Positions 1 to 7,276 are shown, counted from the stretch's first letter. The stretch is DNA of 8,007 nt from DATLFA01 sp039934635 (GCA_039934635.1 JBDTLT010000246.1:1-8007); one strand, 5' to 3'. The notes: generated by a model not told the origin, from the letters alone. A program made the numbers and translations.

Positions 1-492
1 GGCGACGCGCTGCCGGTGTTCCAGACCGACCTCGGACCGATCGGCATCCAGATCTGTTACGACTTCTACATGGGTCCCGAGCTGAGCCGGGTGCTCGCGA
101 TGAAGGGAGCGCGCCTGCTGCTCAACCCCACCGGACGGTCCGCGCTCCCCCGTGCGCGCGAGCACCTCGAACAAGTCACCAATGCCCGGGCCCACGAGAA
201 CCTCATCGCCGCCGCGTCGGCCAACCGCGTCGGCACCAGCCACGGTCCACCCGAGTGGGCCGGCGGCAGCGTGATCGCCGCCGTCGAGTTCCCGGGCTTC
301 CCGGTCACGCTCGCCAAGGCGGGCGTCGGCGAAGAGGTGATCACCGCCACGATCGACTTCGCCGCGATCGGCAAGTGGTACGACCTGCTCCCGTGGCGCG
401 AATGGCGCGCCGGACCCCAACGCCCGATCACCGACCTCGTCGCCCGCGAGCTCGCGCACGCGGCCGATGCAGCCGAGGTCACGGCGCGCTGA
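1..492 (+). CDS. Carbon-nitrogen hydrolase (nitrilase superfamily), C-terminal part
   Basis: This is the 3' part of a nitrilase/amidase-superfamily enzyme, which hydrolyses a C-N bond (amide, nitrile or N-carbamoyl) through a Glu-Lys-Cys triad in the cytoplasm. The frame is open to base 1 and 163 residues are visible. The nucleophile Cys lies in QICYD (codon 55-57), followed by the family's GPELSRVLAMKGARLLLNPTG-like stretch. Further on come ARAHENLIAAASANRVG, which matches the conserved second subdomain (usually ARAxENxxxxxxANRxG), and an AGGSVI...GEEVITATID segment typical of the C-terminal half. The catalytic Glu and Lys lie upstream of the window; family members are usually 260-300 residues, so roughly 130 are missing. 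The GTG at 16 is an internal Val, not a start. The substrate cannot be told. The family call is firm; its link to the downstream genes is unknown. Confidence 0.88.
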   Translation, partial: GDALPVFQTDLGPIGIQICYDFYMGPELSRVLAMKGARLLLNPTGRSALPRAREHLEQVTNARAHENLIAAASANRVGTSHGPPEWAGGSVIAAVEFPGFPVTLAKAGVGEEVITATIDFAAIGKWYDLLPWREWRAGPQRPITDLVARELAHAADAAEVTAR

Positions 493-606
493 GGTCTGAC
501 GTGCGCGCATGAGTTGATCCGTCGCCGCAACGATCCCGCGCCCTCTGGCGGCGCAGTCGAGGACTTGCTGCGCTTCGATACATCGGCGGACGCTCGCGGT
601 AGGTGA
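493..606 (+). pseudogene. Probable cytochrome P450 remnant
   Basis: Directly after the hydrolase stop, in the same frame, codons 508-606 read HELIRRRNDPAP, then SGGAVEDLLRFDTSADARGR, then TGA. Bacterial cytochromes P450 carry a closely similar stretch just before and in the K-helix region (typically DPxxxxxAVEELLRxDxPVQxxGR). The AVEDLLRFD core is what makes the call. There is no start codon with a ribosome binding site, no I-helix threonine region, no ExxR motif and no heme-Cys loop, so this cannot be a working gene. It reads as a deletion scar of about 35 codons. In the +3 frame just downstream (633-653), LSYSFGM loosely resembles the run into a P450 heme loop, which might be more debris, but that match is weak. 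The alternative is a chance resemblance in noncoding DNA. Confidence 0.42.
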
Positions 607-638
607 TCGAATCGGCCGGGCCTGTCGGTCAGTTGTCG

Positions 639-644
639 TACAGT
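639..644 (+). promoter_or_regulatory. Possible -10 element for a leaderless transcript
   Basis: TACAGT fits the actinobacterial -10 pattern TANNNT and ends exactly six bases before the ATG at 651. That spacing would place transcription initiation on the A of the start codon. No Shine-Dalgarno sequence precedes this ATG, which agrees with a leaderless mRNA. No convincing -35 box is seen at the usual distance. The call is inferred from pattern and spacing alone. Confidence 0.38.
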
Positions 645-650
645 TTCGGC

Positions 651-2606
651 ATGCTTGTGGGGATCCGTGCACAGACTGGCCCGATCGTCCTGGCTGTCGC
701 GGCCTTCGCCATCTCGCTGACGAGCGCTCACGCGCTGCTACCGTACGGAACAGGCAACAACGACTCTGCCGTCTATCGGTTTCAGGCGGACATGTTCCGC
801 CAGGGAATGGTGACGCTGCCGGCCGACCTGCCCGACGCCTTCCGGCCATGGATGTCGGGGCTGCAGAACGGCCGCCGGATCATGGTGTTCCCCCCAGGCT
901 GGCCGGCGCTGATGGCTGCCGGCAGCCGTTTGACGGGTTCGTATGCCGTGACCCAGGCGGTGCTGATGGCCGCACTCGCCCTCGCCGCGTTCTGGCTTGT
1001 CCGTGAGTTCACCGCCAACCGGCGGGCTGCGCTGATCGGCGCAGGGGCATTCGTGCTGTCTCCCTTCTTCGTCATTCACAGCGGCGCATATCTTTCTTAT
1101 CTTCCGGCGTTGCTCTTCGAGATGGTCGCGCTGGCCTCGATCCGACGCGCTCTGACCACCTGCCGTGTCGGTTTCACTGCGGTTGCCGGCGCCGCGGCGG
1201 GTGCGCTCTTCGCCATGCGACCGTACGATGCGGCTATCACGAGCGCGCTGTGCGTTGCCGTGGCCATTTGGCATCTGCGAGCCTCGTGGCGTCTGCTCGG
1301 ACGCCATGTGGTCGGCGCGATCGCCGGTGGTGCGCTTCCCATGGTCGCCACGCTGTTCTATAACGCCTACGTCACCGGGAGCGCATTGCGTTTTCCCATC
1401 GACGCGGCGGGCGGCGACAACCGGCTCGGTTTCGGACCCCGGCACATCGCCGTAGATACGCCGATCGTCCAAGTCACCGCCGGCCGGATGGCAAGTGCCA
1501 CGCTGAGAAACTTGTCCGAGTTGCCGCGCTGGCTGCCCGGCGGCTACGTCGCACTGCCATTCATCTTCCTCGGTGCGGTGCTCCTGTGGCGGCGCGATCG
1601 GGCAACGGCGCTCCTTCTCGGCTCACTGGCCTTCGCCGTTCCGGGTGCATACGCCATCTACTGGGGGACGATGCTCGTCGCCGGCGGCCGGCACTATCTC
1701 GGCCCTTTCTACTACGGCGAACTGTGGGTCCCCGCGACGGTCTTCTTCGGCCTGGCCGGCGATCGCGTCGCCACGCAGCTCCGGGGGACGGCCCTCGTCG
1801 GCGCGGGAGTCGTGGTCGGCTCCGCGTTGGCGTTGTGGGCGCCGGTACGCCATTACGTCCACTATCAGCATGGTGTCGACCGCGAGGTCGCGGCGGTGGC
1901 TCAGGCGCCTGCCGACTCGGTCGTAGTCCTGCCGGCGCACTTCGACGGGCCGTGGATACTGCATCCGCGCAGTCACTTCGCCAACGATCCCCGCCTGCAC
2001 AATCAAGTGCTGTTCGCGGCGCACAGCGGTAATCGACTGATCACCGATCTCGACTATGTCGGTGGCCGTCGACGGTTCGCGCTACGGCTGCGCGTCGACG
2101 CTGGAGGCGACATCCTCAAGCCGACGCCGTATCTGACCGAGCTCGACCAGATCGAAGCGCCGACGCTGTTGTTCGAACAGCGCTTCGACACGCCGAAAAG
2201 CTATGAGGCCTATGCAGCGACGAAGAGCGGAGCGTTCAGCTGCCCCTTACGACAGGGTTCGGTGACGTGGATCGTGCGCGATCAGCGCGTGGTCGGCGCG
2301 CGAGGATGCGCCGAACCGATACGAGAGGCAATCGTTCCCAACGAGCCTGCGGACGGTCAGCTGACCATCGGCCGTCTCGAGCACGGAGCGGTTGGGGTCG
2401 ATGCCGGGTTCGAGCAAGGTTTTACGCTTAGCTCGAATACCGACACGACGACTGTTCTCACGCCAGGTCGGTGCATGCGGCGACTCGAGACTCAGGACCG
2501 GACGGTGGTCTGGTACCGCGATGACCAACCCGAGCAGTCGAACATCTCGGTACGTCCTGCCACCGCCGCCGACCTCGACCTTACGCGGCCCCCGTTGGGT
2601 CGTTGA
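651..2606 (+). CDS. Multi-pass membrane protein, GT-C / ArnT-like glycosyltransferase family
   Basis: A 651-residue integral membrane protein resembling GT-C enzymes (GT39/ArnT/PMT-like), which transfer sugars from polyprenyl-phosphate donors on the outer face of the membrane. About eleven hydrophobic segments lie between residues 11 and 396. The first extracytoplasmic loop carries an acidic site (NNDSAVYRFQ, Asp38), where GT-C enzymes keep their catalytic Asp, followed by FPPGWP (80-85). Other family-like pieces are HSGAYLSYLPAL (143-154), RPYDA (190-194), LRFP...NRLGFGPR (246-264) and GGRHYLGPFYYGELW (345-359). From about residue 405 the protein is soluble, with a conserved-looking NDPRLHNQVLFA (445-456). 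The frame is open back to a GTG at 603, but the ATG at 651 is preferred: it has a -10-like box at leaderless spacing and is followed directly by the first membrane helix. Sugar and acceptor are unknown. It could instead be a related non-enzymatic membrane protein. Confidence 0.72.
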   Translation: MLVGIRAQTGPIVLAVAAFAISLTSAHALLPYGTGNNDSAVYRFQADMFRQGMVTLPADLPDAFRPWMSGLQNGRRIMVFPPGWPALMAAGSRLTGSYAVTQAVLMAALALAAFWLVREFTANRRAALIGAGAFVLSPFFVIHSGAYLSYLPALLFEMVALASIRRALTTCRVGFTAVAGAAAGALFAMRPYDAAITSALCVAVAIWHLRASWRLLGRHVVGAIAGGALPMVATLFYNAYVTGSALRFPIDAAGGDNRLGFGPRHIAVDTPIVQVTAGRMASATLRNLSELPRWLPGGYVALPFIFLGAVLLWRRDRATALLLGSLAFAVPGAYAIYWGTMLVAGGRHYLGPFYYGELWVPATVFFGLAGDRVATQLRGTALVGAGVVVGSALALWAPVRHYVHYQHGVDREVAAVAQAPADSVVVLPAHFDGPWILHPRSHFANDPRLHNQVLFAAHSGNRLITDLDYVGGRRRFALRLRVDAGGDILKPTPYLTELDQIEAPTLLFEQRFDTPKSYEAYAATKSGAFSCPLRQGSVTWIVRDQRVVGARGCAEPIREAIVPNEPADGQLTIGRLEHGAVGVDAGFEQGFTLSSNTDTTTVLTPGRCMRRLETQDRTVVWYRDDQPEQSNISVRPATAADLDLTRPPLGR

Positions 2607-2695
2607 CGATTGATCACGAAGGGCTGGTATCGCCGCAGGTCCCTCGAAGCGGCGCATCGTGGGCGTGTCCCTGCCGAATCGCGCTCCGGACGCAG

Positions 2696-2722
2696 TTGAC
2701 TTAGCATGTCGCCTGCTACTGG
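2696..2722 (+). promoter_or_regulatory. Candidate promoter of the flavin monooxygenase gene
   Basis: TTGACT (2696-2701) matches the -35 consensus well. TACTGG (2717-2722), preceded by TG as in an extended -10, is a weak -10 candidate. The 15-base spacer is shorter than ideal. It lies 30 bases upstream of the monooxygenase ATG in the 146-base gap after the membrane protein gene, where no terminator hairpin was found. Confidence 0.3.
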
Positions 2723-2740
2723 CCGGTGGGGGCAGATCGC

Positions 2741-2746
2741 GGAGGT
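2741..2746 (+). promoter_or_regulatory. Ribosome binding site deciding the monooxygenase start
   Basis: GGAGGT is a near-perfect Shine-Dalgarno sequence six bases before the ATG at 2753. It selects that ATG over the upstream in-frame GTG at 2726. A second ATG two codons later (2759) is also possible but less well placed. Confidence 0.8.
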
Positions 2747-2752
2747 GCGGTA

Positions 2753-4681
2753 ATGGCAATGGCGCGGTTGGAATCGCACGTGCGCGAGGGCTTGCTGGCC
2801 GCGCCCGATGAGGTGATCGAAGATGCCGTCACCTTCGCGGACTTGATGGTGCTTCGCGGGCTGTTGTATCAGCTCACGGGCGACGAAGAGGTTGCCCGAG
2901 CACGGGTCAACCCTGTCGGCCCTGCTGCACGCGGTCTTGCCGGCGGCGACGACGATGCACCTCTGTTGCGGCAGAAAGCAGCCGAGTTCCTGAAGGCGTA
3001 CCGTGACGCAGGAGCGGGAGAGATCTCGATCGGCGCCGAGGAACGTCTTCCGACGAGTCTGCGGCTTGCGAGCGACTTCGAGCTTGCCGATGAAGACATG
3101 GGGCTCTACATCGAAGAGCTGTCGCTGGATCCGTGGGCGCGCGGCCTTCAGTGGCAGACGCCGCCGCCGCAGGACCGCCTCGACGCGTTCAACGTCATCG
3201 TCATCGGGGGTGGGTTGGGCGGCCTCAACGCGGCGATCCAGCTGAAGCGCGCCGGGATCCCGTTCACGGTCATCGAGAAGAACGCCGATGTCGGCGGTAC
3301 GTGGTGGGAGAACCGGTATCCCGGCTGTCGGGTGGACAGCCAGAGCCGTGCCTACACGAACCTCTACGGTGTCGACTACAGCTATCCCTACTCGCACTGC
3401 CCGGCGTCGGAGAACGAGCGCTACTTCCACTGGGTGGCGGACACGTTCGAGCTGCGCGACGACATCCTCTTCGGGACCGAAGTGCGATCGATGGCGTGGG
3501 ACGAGACCACGAGCGAGTGGCAGGTGTCCATCGCCGGCCCCACCGGCGAGCGAGTGCTGAGGGCGAACGGCGTCATCACCGCCGTTGGCTTCCTCAACCG
3601 TCCCAAGCTGCCCGACATCGAAGGCATGTCCGACTTCCGGGGCCCGTCCTTTCACTCGGCGCGTTGGCCGAACAACCTCGAGCTGAAAGGCAAGCGATTT
3701 GCCGTCATCGGCACCGGGGCCAGCGGCTACCAGATGATCCCCGAGCTCGCTCTCGAAGCGGCACACGTGGTCATCCTCCAGCGCACGCCGCAATGGTTCA
3801 TGCCCACCCCGGACTACCGAACGCCCTATCCGCCCCAGGTCAACTGGCTCGATCGGAACCTGCCCTTCTACACGAACTTCATGCGGTTCCGAGCAGCGAT
3901 GACGATCCGGTTCATGGCGGACGTCAGCGAGATCGACCCACACTTCGACGATCCCGACGCGTGCAACGCCCGGAACAAGGCGAGCCGTGACGCGTGCCTC
4001 GCGTTCCTCGAGCACAAACTCGGAGATCCCGAGTTGGTGCGCAAGATGACACCGCCGCACCCCTACCTCTCCGCGCGGCCGCTCGCCGTGGACAGCGAGT
4101 ACAGCGTCCTCGACGCGCTCCATGCGGACAACGTCACGCTTGTGACAGACGGGATCCGCCGGATCACCGAGACCGGGATCGAAACCGTCACCGGCGCGCA
4201 TCACGAGGTCGACGTCATCGTCTACGCCACGGGCTTCCACGCGACGGACTATCTGTTCCCGATGACGATCATCGGACGCGACGGCGTGACGATCGAGAAA
4301 ACGTGGGCCGACGACGGCGCTCGCGCGTACCTCGGATGCATGGTGCCGCGCTTCCCCAACCTCTGGATGGTCTATGGACCGAATACGAACGGCGGCATGC
4401 ACCCCGCCAGCTTCCACGAGGTCGTCGCCCGATACGCGCTGGAGTGCATGGAACAACTCATCGTCAACGACAAGCATGCGATCGAGGTGACCGAAGACGC
4501 CTACTGGCGATATAACCACCTCGTCGACGACCGCAACGCCCGCAAGGTCTGGAGCGACCCGCGAGCGCACAACTACTACTGGACGGAGTTCGGCCGCTCC
4601 GCCGTGATGTGCCCGTTTTACCCGTCGGAGATTTGGCACTTCCTTCGTCATCCCTCGTTCGACGATCTCCTCGTTCACTGA
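2753..4681 (+). CDS. Flavin-containing monooxygenase, Baeyer-Villiger type (HAPMO-like)
   Basis: A 642-residue FAD- and NAD(P)H-dependent monooxygenase that probably inserts oxygen next to a ketone carbonyl to give an ester or lactone. Seen in order: an N-terminal extension (1-145) containing LRGLLYQLTGD, as in long HAPMO-type enzymes; the FAD Rossmann loop GGGLGG (152-157); GGTWWENRYPG (181-191); the Baeyer-Villiger fingerprint FRGPSFHSARWP (295-306), which fits FxGxxxHxxxWP; the NAD(P) Rossmann loop GTGASG (320-325); QRTP with Arg344, in the position of the residue that binds the NADPH 2'-phosphate; SARP with Arg442, aligning with the catalytic Arg of PAMO (337) and HAPMO (440); and ATGF (492-495). 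Length and domain order match 4-hydroxyacetophenone monooxygenase (about 640 residues). Oddity: the residue before the catalytic Arg is Ala441 where the classical enzymes have Lys. It converges on the AraC regulator with a 24-base gap. The class is firm; the substrate is unknown, and other ketones are as likely as aryl ketones. Confidence 0.9.
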   Translation: MAMARLESHVREGLLAAPDEVIEDAVTFADLMVLRGLLYQLTGDEEVARARVNPVGPAARGLAGGDDDAPLLRQKAAEFLKAYRDAGAGEISIGAEERLPTSLRLASDFELADEDMGLYIEELSLDPWARGLQWQTPPPQDRLDAFNVIVIGGGLGGLNAAIQLKRAGIPFTVIEKNADVGGTWWENRYPGCRVDSQSRAYTNLYGVDYSYPYSHCPASENERYFHWVADTFELRDDILFGTEVRSMAWDETTSEWQVSIAGPTGERVLRANGVITAVGFLNRPKLPDIEGMSDFRGPSFHSARWPNNLELKGKRFAVIGTGASGYQMIPELALEAAHVVILQRTPQWFMPTPDYRTPYPPQVNWLDRNLPFYTNFMRFRAAMTIRFMADVSEIDPHFDDPDACNARNKASRDACLAFLEHKLGDPELVRKMTPPHPYLSARPLAVDSEYSVLDALHADNVTLVTDGIRRITETGIETVTGAHHEVDVIVYATGFHATDYLFPMTIIGRDGVTIEKTWADDGARAYLGCMVPRFPNLWMVYGPNTNGGMHPASFHEVVARYALECMEQLIVNDKHAIEVTEDAYWRYNHLVDDRNARKVWSDPRAHNYYWTEFGRSAVMCPFYPSEIWHFLRHPSFDDLLVH

Positions 4682-4705
4682 CAGCTTTCAGACGTCGCGC
4701 GAGTT

Positions 4706-5575
4706 TCAGAGTTCGGGGTCGTGCGGGATCGCCGTCGTTTCGATACCGGGGCCGCGCTGAACGAGCTCGCTCGGAGTAGTGCCAAGCATGCGCCGGAACG
4801 TGCGCGTCAGGTGCGCCGAGTCTGCGAAACCCGAGCGGTGCGCGGCCTCGGTAGCCGTCGCACCGAAGAGCAACTCGCCGGCGGCCATTTGGATGCGAAG
4901 CCAGAGGATGTAAGGCCGTAGCGGCACACCTATCGCCTCGGTGAACACGTGCATGAGCCGTGATGGCGACAAGCTCGCCACGCCGGCCAGGTGCCCGAGC
5001 GACAAATCGGCGCTGTGCAAGATCTGCGACCGTATGTACGGCAACAGCCCATCGATCGCGGGATGCAAGGTTGTCGGTTGTCGTGACACCAGGAACTCGG
5101 TGCGAAGCCAGGTATCGACCGCGGCTTGTTCGAGCCGCATGGGGTCGCCGAGCTGCGTTCGCCACGCGGAAACCGTGCCGATGTCGATCACCGAGACGTC
5201 GTCCTCGAATTTCTGCATGAGGCCGGCGCCGACCTCACTTTCGGCGTCGACGAACGCGATCAACGCCGGAGTGTCACTCGAGTCGACCTCGTGCAGTGCG
5301 TCGGGCCGGATCAACACGCCGTGCGCTTCGGTCCAGCCCGGCTGTGCCCCGCGCACGCGGAGGGTGCCGCGCAAAGACAGGATCATCTGCACGCAGTGAT
5401 GACGGTGCGCCGCCGACGCGTATCCGGGGACCCACGCGACGATCGCCGCAGGCCATAACAACGCGCCGCGTTCCATCGCCATCGTCACGTTGCGATACTC
5501 GCGCGCTGTGGTCGGGTCAGCCAGTTCGTACAAGCGCGCACGACCGAAGATCTCTACTTTCGAACGAGACCACAT
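4706..5575 (-). CDS. AraC-family transcriptional regulator with cupin-like sensor domain
   Basis: A DNA-binding regulator of the AraC/XylS family, 289 residues in its longest ATG form. The N-terminal half is a cupin-like effector domain: WVPGYASAAHRHHCVQ (48-63) with clustered His, a beta-rich segment and PDALHEV (91-97). The C-terminal domain (about 185-272) holds two helix-turn-helix units: LSLGHLAGVASLSPSRLMHVF (191-211), then ATEAAHRSGFADSAHLTRTF (241-260) with the hallmark RRMLGTTPSEL after it. The start is uncertain. The ATG at 5575 leaves only 22 bases to the divergent ligase gene and has no Shine-Dalgarno. Codons 1-31 show weaker third-position GC preference than the body, so Met32 (5482) or Met34 (5476) is quite possible and would restore a 115-base shared promoter region. 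By position it is the likely regulator of the flanking monooxygenase and ligase. The effector is unknown. Confidence 0.88.
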   Translation of the reverse strand: MWSRSKVEIFGRARLYELADPTTAREYRNVTMAMERGALLWPAAIVAWVPGYASAAHRHHCVQMILSLRGTLRVRGAQPGWTEAHGVLIRPDALHEVDSSDTPALIAFVDAESEVGAGLMQKFEDDVSVIDIGTVSAWRTQLGDPMRLEQAAVDTWLRTEFLVSRQPTTLHPAIDGLLPYIRSQILHSADLSLGHLAGVASLSPSRLMHVFTEAIGVPLRPYILWLRIQMAAGELLFGATATEAAHRSGFADSAHLTRTFRRMLGTTPSELVQRGPGIETTAIPHDPEL

Positions 5576-5597
5576 CGCGAGAGGAACAGATCGACCA

Positions 5598-7157
5598 ATG
5601 CAGGAACTTCTCTACGCCCGGCTGCTGTTGCCCGCGGCACAACGCCACGGCGACCGCGCTGTTGTCACCGACTTCGCAACCGGCGTGACCCACACGTTGA
5701 GCCAACACATCGATCGTGTGCAGCGCGTCATCCGCGGGCTGAGGCAACTCGACGTCGAGCGAGGCGACCGGTTCGCAGTACTGGCCCTGAACTCGTCGGA
5801 CTATCTTGCGCTCTACCACGCGGCGTTCCTGGGTGGCGGTGTGATCAATCCGCTCAACCTCCGCTTCGCGGCCGCAGAGCTGGTGCACGTCCTGCGCGAC
5901 TCGGGGACGAAGGTGTGCTTCGTCGACTCGACCTTCGCACCACTCATCGACTGCATTCGCGCTGAGGCCGGCCTCGATCACGTCGTTCGCATCGGCCACG
6001 CGGGGGCCGATGCCGACGTGACGTTCGATGACCTCGTGTCGAACTCGACTCCCCTGCTGCCGGGCGACGGGCACGAGTGCGACCCCGTCGTGCTGATGTA
6101 CACGGGCGGAACCACCGGAGGACCCAAGGGGGTATTGCTCAGCCAACGAGCGGAGATGTTGAACATCTATCACTCCTTGATGGCGACGGGTGCGGGTCGC
6201 AGCGATGTACACCTGCTCCAGACTCCGATGTTCCACGCGTCGTCGATGTACTCGATCGCGGTCCCAGCCGCCTTCGGCGGCCACGTCGTGACCGTACCCT
6301 TCTTCGATCCTTCGGTCGTGCTGCGTGCACTCGCACAACATCAGCCGCAGGTCACGATGATGGTGCCGACGATGATCAGCTTGCTGTTCAGCCATCCCGA
6401 CTTTCACGACGACGCGCTGTCGACGTTGACCGATCTGATCTATGGCGCTGCCCCTATGCCGCGCGTGCTCGTCGAACGCCTGCGCACGAGGTATCCCACG
6501 CTCAACCTGTGGCAGGGCTATGGGATGACCGAGTCGAGTTCGCTCGTGACCCTGCTCGGCCCGGATGAACACCGTAACGGTGATCGATACCTGAGCAGCG
6601 CCGGTCGAGCGGTACCCGGTGTCACGATCAGCATCCGAGACTTCGGAGGGTCGGAGGTACCGGCGGGAACGACCGGCGAGGTCTGCGTTCAAGGTGGAAA
6701 CTTCATGACAAGCTATTGGGACCAACCCGCAGCCACCGTCGAGGCCTTCGAAGGGGGCTGGTACCACACCGGCGACGCGGGCTACCTCGACGCCGACGGC
6801 TACCTCTACCTCGTCGACCGCGTCAAGGACATGATCGTGACGGGAGGCGAAAACGTGTACTCGATCGAGGTCGAAAACGCACTCGCGTCGCATCCCGCCG
6901 TCGCTCAGGTCGCAGTCATCGGCATACCCGACTCGAAGTGGGGCGAAGCCGTGCATGCCGTTGTCGTGACTCGTGACGGCTCCGCAGTCACGTTCGACGA
7001 ATTGGTGGCCCACGCGCGCGACTCCATCGGGGCCTACAAATTGCCGAAGTCGATTGAGTTCCGCACCGAGCCCTTGCCGCTCTCCGCCGCGATGAAGGTG
7101 CTGAAACGCGAGCTGCGCGCGCCATATTGGGCCGGCGAAGAGCGACGCATCAGCTGA
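5598..7157 (+). CDS. Acyl-CoA synthetase / AMP-forming ligase (FadD-like)
   Basis: A 519-residue ANL-superfamily enzyme that adenylates a carboxylic acid with ATP and transfers it to CoA in the cytoplasm. Motifs seen: phosphate loop YTGGTTGGPKG (168-178); PMFHASS substrate-region motif; GYGMTES (307-313, with Glu312); WYHTGD with ATP-ribose-binding Asp393; hinge DRVKDMIVTGGENVYSIEVE beginning at Asp407 with Arg408; and the C-terminal catalytic Lys500 in SAAMKVLKREL. Length is normal for the family. The usual Gly before the catalytic Lys is Met499 here. The ATG at 5598 is chosen because the typical N-terminus (MQELLYARLLLPAAQRHGDRAVV) begins there. An AGAGGA at 5580-5585 could be its ribosome site, though about 12 bases away. 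The longer frame from 5490 runs back into the divergent regulator. It probably activates an acid made in the same pathway as the monooxygenase product; chain length or aryl preference cannot be read. Confidence 0.9.
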   Translation: MQELLYARLLLPAAQRHGDRAVVTDFATGVTHTLSQHIDRVQRVIRGLRQLDVERGDRFAVLALNSSDYLALYHAAFLGGGVINPLNLRFAAAELVHVLRDSGTKVCFVDSTFAPLIDCIRAEAGLDHVVRIGHAGADADVTFDDLVSNSTPLLPGDGHECDPVVLMYTGGTTGGPKGVLLSQRAEMLNIYHSLMATGAGRSDVHLLQTPMFHASSMYSIAVPAAFGGHVVTVPFFDPSVVLRALAQHQPQVTMMVPTMISLLFSHPDFHDDALSTLTDLIYGAAPMPRVLVERLRTRYPTLNLWQGYGMTESSSLVTLLGPDEHRNGDRYLSSAGRAVPGVTISIRDFGGSEVPAGTTGEVCVQGGNFMTSYWDQPAATVEAFEGGWYHTGDAGYLDADGYLYLVDRVKDMIVTGGENVYSIEVENALASHPAVAQVAVIGIPDSKWGEAVHAVVVTRDGSAVTFDELVAHARDSIGAYKLPKSIEFRTEPLPLSAAMKVLKRELRAPYWAGEERRIS

Positions 7158-7276
7158 ATGGAATGTCGAGCGCATGAGCAATTCGCCGGATGGCCGCTGC
7201 GGGCTGCCCGCGTGGACTCGACCAGGTCACGTCGAATAATCCGCAAACCGCGCTCGGCTTCGCCGGATTGATCGCG
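7158..7276. repeat. Convergent intergenic gap with short repeats
   Basis: The gap between the ligase and the convergent nucleotidyltransferase holds a 10-base direct repeat, TTCGCCGGAT, at 7182-7191 and 7259-7268. Its first eight bases recur at 7280-7287 inside the nucleotidyltransferase gene. A small perfect hairpin, GCGGG-CTG-CCCGC, spans 7199-7211. It has no U-tract, so a role as terminator is only a weak possibility. No gene is supported here. Confidence 0.3.

Noticed and set aside
603..650. GTG at 603 as the start of the membrane protein
   Set aside because: No ribosome site lies before it, the 16 added residues look unlike a membrane protein N-terminus, and the ATG at 651 has leaderless spacing to a -10-like box. 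It cannot be fully excluded.
66..731. A 221-codon minus-strand frame across the hydrolase and the gap
   Set aside because: It overlaps a clear nitrilase-superfamily gene, crosses the P450-like scrap and shows low-complexity Arg/Ala/Ser text without motifs.
2492..4678. A 728-codon open frame on the minus strand opposite the monooxygenase
   Set aside because: It is codon-for-codon antisense to the monooxygenase. It stays open only because the sense gene uses no TTA, CTA or TCA codons, as expected at high GC. The translation shows no domain, only the Val/Arg/His/Asp-rich text typical of antisense shadows.
4682..4710. Repeated TTTCAGA (4686-4692 and 4704-4710) as a terminator or operator between the convergent genes
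   Set aside because: It is a direct, not inverted, repeat of seven bases, and the second copy overlaps the regulator's stop codon. No hairpin or U-tract is present.
5517..7181. A 554-codon open frame on the minus strand opposite the CoA ligase
   Set aside because: Same explanation: exact antisense register to a well-supported gene with all ANL motifs, and no recognisable protein features of its own.
7150..7276. Minus-strand reading ending RGQPAAAIRRIAHALDIPFS before a stop, as a possible relic of another gene's C-terminus
   Set aside because: It has no start, is in a different frame from the nucleotidyltransferase and matches no family I recognise. It is most likely chance openness in GC-rich DNA.
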